NCBI RefSeq assembly: GCF_020164955.1
Contig: NZ_JAIUHG010000034.1
Location: 1 to 64,000, forward strand
Source: Mesorhizobium sp. CA8
Lineage (GTDB): Bacteria > Pseudomonadota > Alphaproteobacteria > Rhizobiales > Rhizobiaceae
Direction: 5' to 3'
Length of the DNA: 64,000 nucleotides
Below, piece by piece: positions 62,551-64,000 of this stretch. The first letter of the stretch is position 1. Each line of letters begins with the position of its first letter. The notes under the pieces are model-generated. The model saw nothing but the letters and a program-made list of their open reading frames with translations. It made no database searches and was not told the DNA's origin. The position numbers and the translations under genes were made by a program.

Positions 62551-62671
62551 GACTATGAAAGCGTTGCCTCACTGCGGCACCGCGACAAATTGCGGATCGG
62601 CTGGTGCAAGGTTATGGAAAGACATGATCGGAACGGTTGACATGGCTACGAGCAGGGAGCGGTCGCTATGA
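62551..62671 (+). pseudogene. Place of ccmC; only a remnant left
   Basis: Between ccmB and ccmD, where ccmC (about 250 codons) normally lies, are only 117 bp. A residual frame ATG (62642) MATSRERSL stops at 62671, with its TGA overlapping the ccmD ATG just as ccmC usually does. It may be the fused first and last codons of ccmC; this is inference. Confidence 0.4.
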
Positions 62672-62835
62672 GCGCACACGCCCTGTTCGTCACCGCCGCC
62701 TACGCCATCACGGCCGTCGTGCTGGCTGGCTTGATCGGCTGGATCCTGCTCGACCAGCGGGCGCGCAAGCGCGAGCTTGCCGCGCTGGAAGCGGCCGGGG
62801 TGCGGCGGCGCTCCGACAAGGCCGTCAAGCCATGA
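62668..62835 (+). CDS. ccmD: Heme exporter protein CcmD
   Basis: 55 residues with one membrane helix (HALFVTAAYAITAVVLAGLIGWILLD) and a basic cytoplasmic tail. Stabilises the CcmABC-CcmE complex. Stop overlaps ccmG start as ATGA. Confidence 0.85.
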   Translation: MSAHALFVTAAYAITAVVLAGLIGWILLDQRARKRELAALEAAGVRRRSDKAVKP

Positions 62836-63410
62836 GCCTCGAAACCGAAGCTTCGGCGCCGCGCCGCCGCCTGTTCGTGCTTCTGCCGCTCTTGGTGTTC
62901 CTGGGGCTGGCGGGGCTGTTCCTGTCGCAACTGCTCTCGGGCCGCGACGCCTCGGAAATCCCCTCTGCGCTGATCGGCCTGCCGGCGCCGCGGACCAATC
63001 TGCCGCCGCTCGAAGGGACGAACCTGCCGGGGCTCGAGTCAAAGGACTTTGCCGGCAAGGTGACGCTGGTCAACGTGTTCGCGTCCTGGTGCGCACCGTG
63101 CCGGGAAGAGCATCCGGTGCTTCTAGGACTGTCGCAGGACAAGCGCTTCACGCTCGACGCACTGAACTATAAGGACCAGCCGGAAAACGCCCGCCGCTTT
63201 CTCGGCGATCTCGGCAATCCGTATCAGGCGATCGGCGTCGATCCAGCCGGGCGCGCGGCGATCGACTGGGGCGTCTATGGCGTGCCGGAGACTTTCGTCA
63301 TCGGCAAGGACGGCAAGATTGCCTACAAGCATGTCGGGCCGCTGACGCCCGACTCCGTGAGAGCGTTGCTGTTGCCGCAGATCGAGAAGGCGCTGGCGGC
63401 GCCGGATTGA
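62832..63410 (+). CDS. ccmG: Thiol:disulfide interchange protein CcmG/DsbE
   Basis: 192 residues: N-terminal anchor about 12-32, then a thioredoxin fold with WCAPC (86-90) and GVPETFVIGKDG. Reduces apocytochrome c in the periplasm. Confidence 0.92.
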   Translation: MSLETEASAPRRRLFVLLPLLVFLGLAGLFLSQLLSGRDASEIPSALIGLPAPRTNLPPLEGTNLPGLESKDFAGKVTLVNVFASWCAPCREEHPVLLGLSQDKRFTLDALNYKDQPENARRFLGDLGNPYQAIGVDPAGRAAIDWGVYGVPETFVIGKDGKIAYKHVGPLTPDSVRALLLPQIEKALAAPD

Positions 63411-63576
63411 TGCCCCTCATCCGGCCGCTTCGCGGCCACCTTCCCCGAGGGGAGAAGAAATTGGCGCCCGCGCTTAACTGCTCCTCGCCCCTCGGGAGAG
63501 GTCGGATTGTCCCGAATTGCTGTTCGCAATTCGGTTGGCAATCCGGGTGAGGGGGAATTCCCCCGGGCCGAAAGGC

Positions 63577-63741
63577 TCAGCCGTAGATCTGCTTGTGGAT
63601 CTGGTAGAGCATCTCGGAACGGTCGGCGCGCAGATCGGCGAGATCGCGGCTGGACAGGTTCTCGATTTCGGCGACGAGGCGGTTGTAATGACGGCGCTTA
63701 GCCATGCGGGCGCGGGCGCGGGAGACAAGATTGTCGAACAT
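63577..63741 (-). CDS. DUF1127 small protein
   Basis: 54 residues: MFDNLVSRARARMAKRRHYN, then EIENLSSRDLADLRADRSEM. Arg-rich DUF1127; some members affect RNA turnover and phosphate or stress responses in alphaproteobacteria. AAGGA lies 8 bases before the ATG; a longer frame is unlikely. Confidence 0.9.
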   Translation of the reverse strand: MFDNLVSRARARMAKRRHYNRLVAEIENLSSRDLADLRADRSEMLYQIHKQIYG

Positions 63742-64000
63742 GACAGGGTTCCTTCTTAGTTGTTCCTCCCTGACGATTGCCAGCATGACATAGGAATGGT
63801 GCGGCGCAAAAGAAAGATGTTGCAATGCACCATTGCGCTCAGCGCATAGCCGGTTAATTGCGGGCTAACAAACTATGTGCCCAGCACGGCGCGCAAGACC
63901 CGAACCGGTTCACGTTTTTCTCATCTGTCTTGTCCTACAAATTACCAGCCTCCCGTCTTGCCAGAACGGCTGCGGGCTGGCTTGATCCGCGCGTCACCTG
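63742..64000. other. Spacer at the window end, nothing recognised
   Basis: No gene is seen. Dispersed repeat arms lie just before, at 63418-63560, between ccmG and the DUF1127 gene. Confidence 0.4.

Overview
The window is chromosomal DNA of a GC-rich alphaproteobacterium of the order Hyphomicrobiales, most probably Mesorhizobium or a close relative in the Phyllobacteriaceae. The support is an imuA-imuB-dnaE2 cassette behind a GTTC-N7-GTTC LexA box, rhizobial families such as DUF2794, DUF1223, IalB and DUF1127, an acnA/ccm neighbourhood, and many short dispersed palindromic repeats in the spacers. This assignment is inference from gene content; no rRNA or tRNA gene was recognised.

Layout. 0.1-6 kb: SOS mutagenesis operon dnaE2-imuB-imuA on the minus strand. 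6.06-8.55 kb: a complete insertion sequence of the IS1595 family, with near-identical inverted ends and an 8-bp target duplication AATTTATT. It carries, besides its transposase, four cargo reading frames (a HEPN-like putative RNase, a DUF3892 protein and two small proteins) and a pseudoknot-like structured spacer. It sits 46 bp upstream of the imuA SOS box. 8.6-17.3 kb: metallopeptidase, DUF1737, CitE-like lyase, an OmpR/histidine kinase pair, a FAD oxidoreductase, a frameshifted DUF72 gene, and an ArsR/SRPBCC operon with a visible operator. 17.4-25 kb: leuD, leuB, a RidA protein, a DEAD-box helicase and asd. 25-29.5 kb: GNAT, ACT, cupin, a LuxR-type regulator, a broken DoxX and a broken SRPBCC gene, and a glycine-zipper lipoprotein. 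29.5-33.3 kb: rpsP, chorismate mutase, ffh and a CPBP protease.

33.4-41.6 kb: SH3/DUF1236 protein, zinc peptidase, lytic transglycosylase, argG, LysE exporter, a MerR-SDR pair with a canonical 19-bp-spacer promoter, and rlmN. 41.9-50.2 kb: ClC channel, DUF4336, ECF sigma/anti-sigma pair, IalB, DUF1232, phhB, a deleted low-molecular-weight phosphatase, thpR and an SGNH esterase. 50.2-55.7 kb: YbbA/YbbP-type ABC exporter, Bax-inhibitor-1 protein, GNAT and DUF2794. 55.7-64 kb: a candidate small RNA, DUF1223, a frameshifted ceramidase-like gene ending in ten copies of an 8-bp repeat, acnA, ccmA-ccmB-ccmD-ccmG (ccmC is missing between ccmB and ccmD), and DUF1127.

Two themes stand out. First, the cargo-bearing IS1595 element is the best candidate for an undescribed system. 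Second, at least six otherwise recognisable genes carry single frameshifts, several in homopolymer runs, and two loci (the phosphatase and ccmC) have lost large internal pieces; real decay and sequence errors cannot be told apart from the sequence alone.
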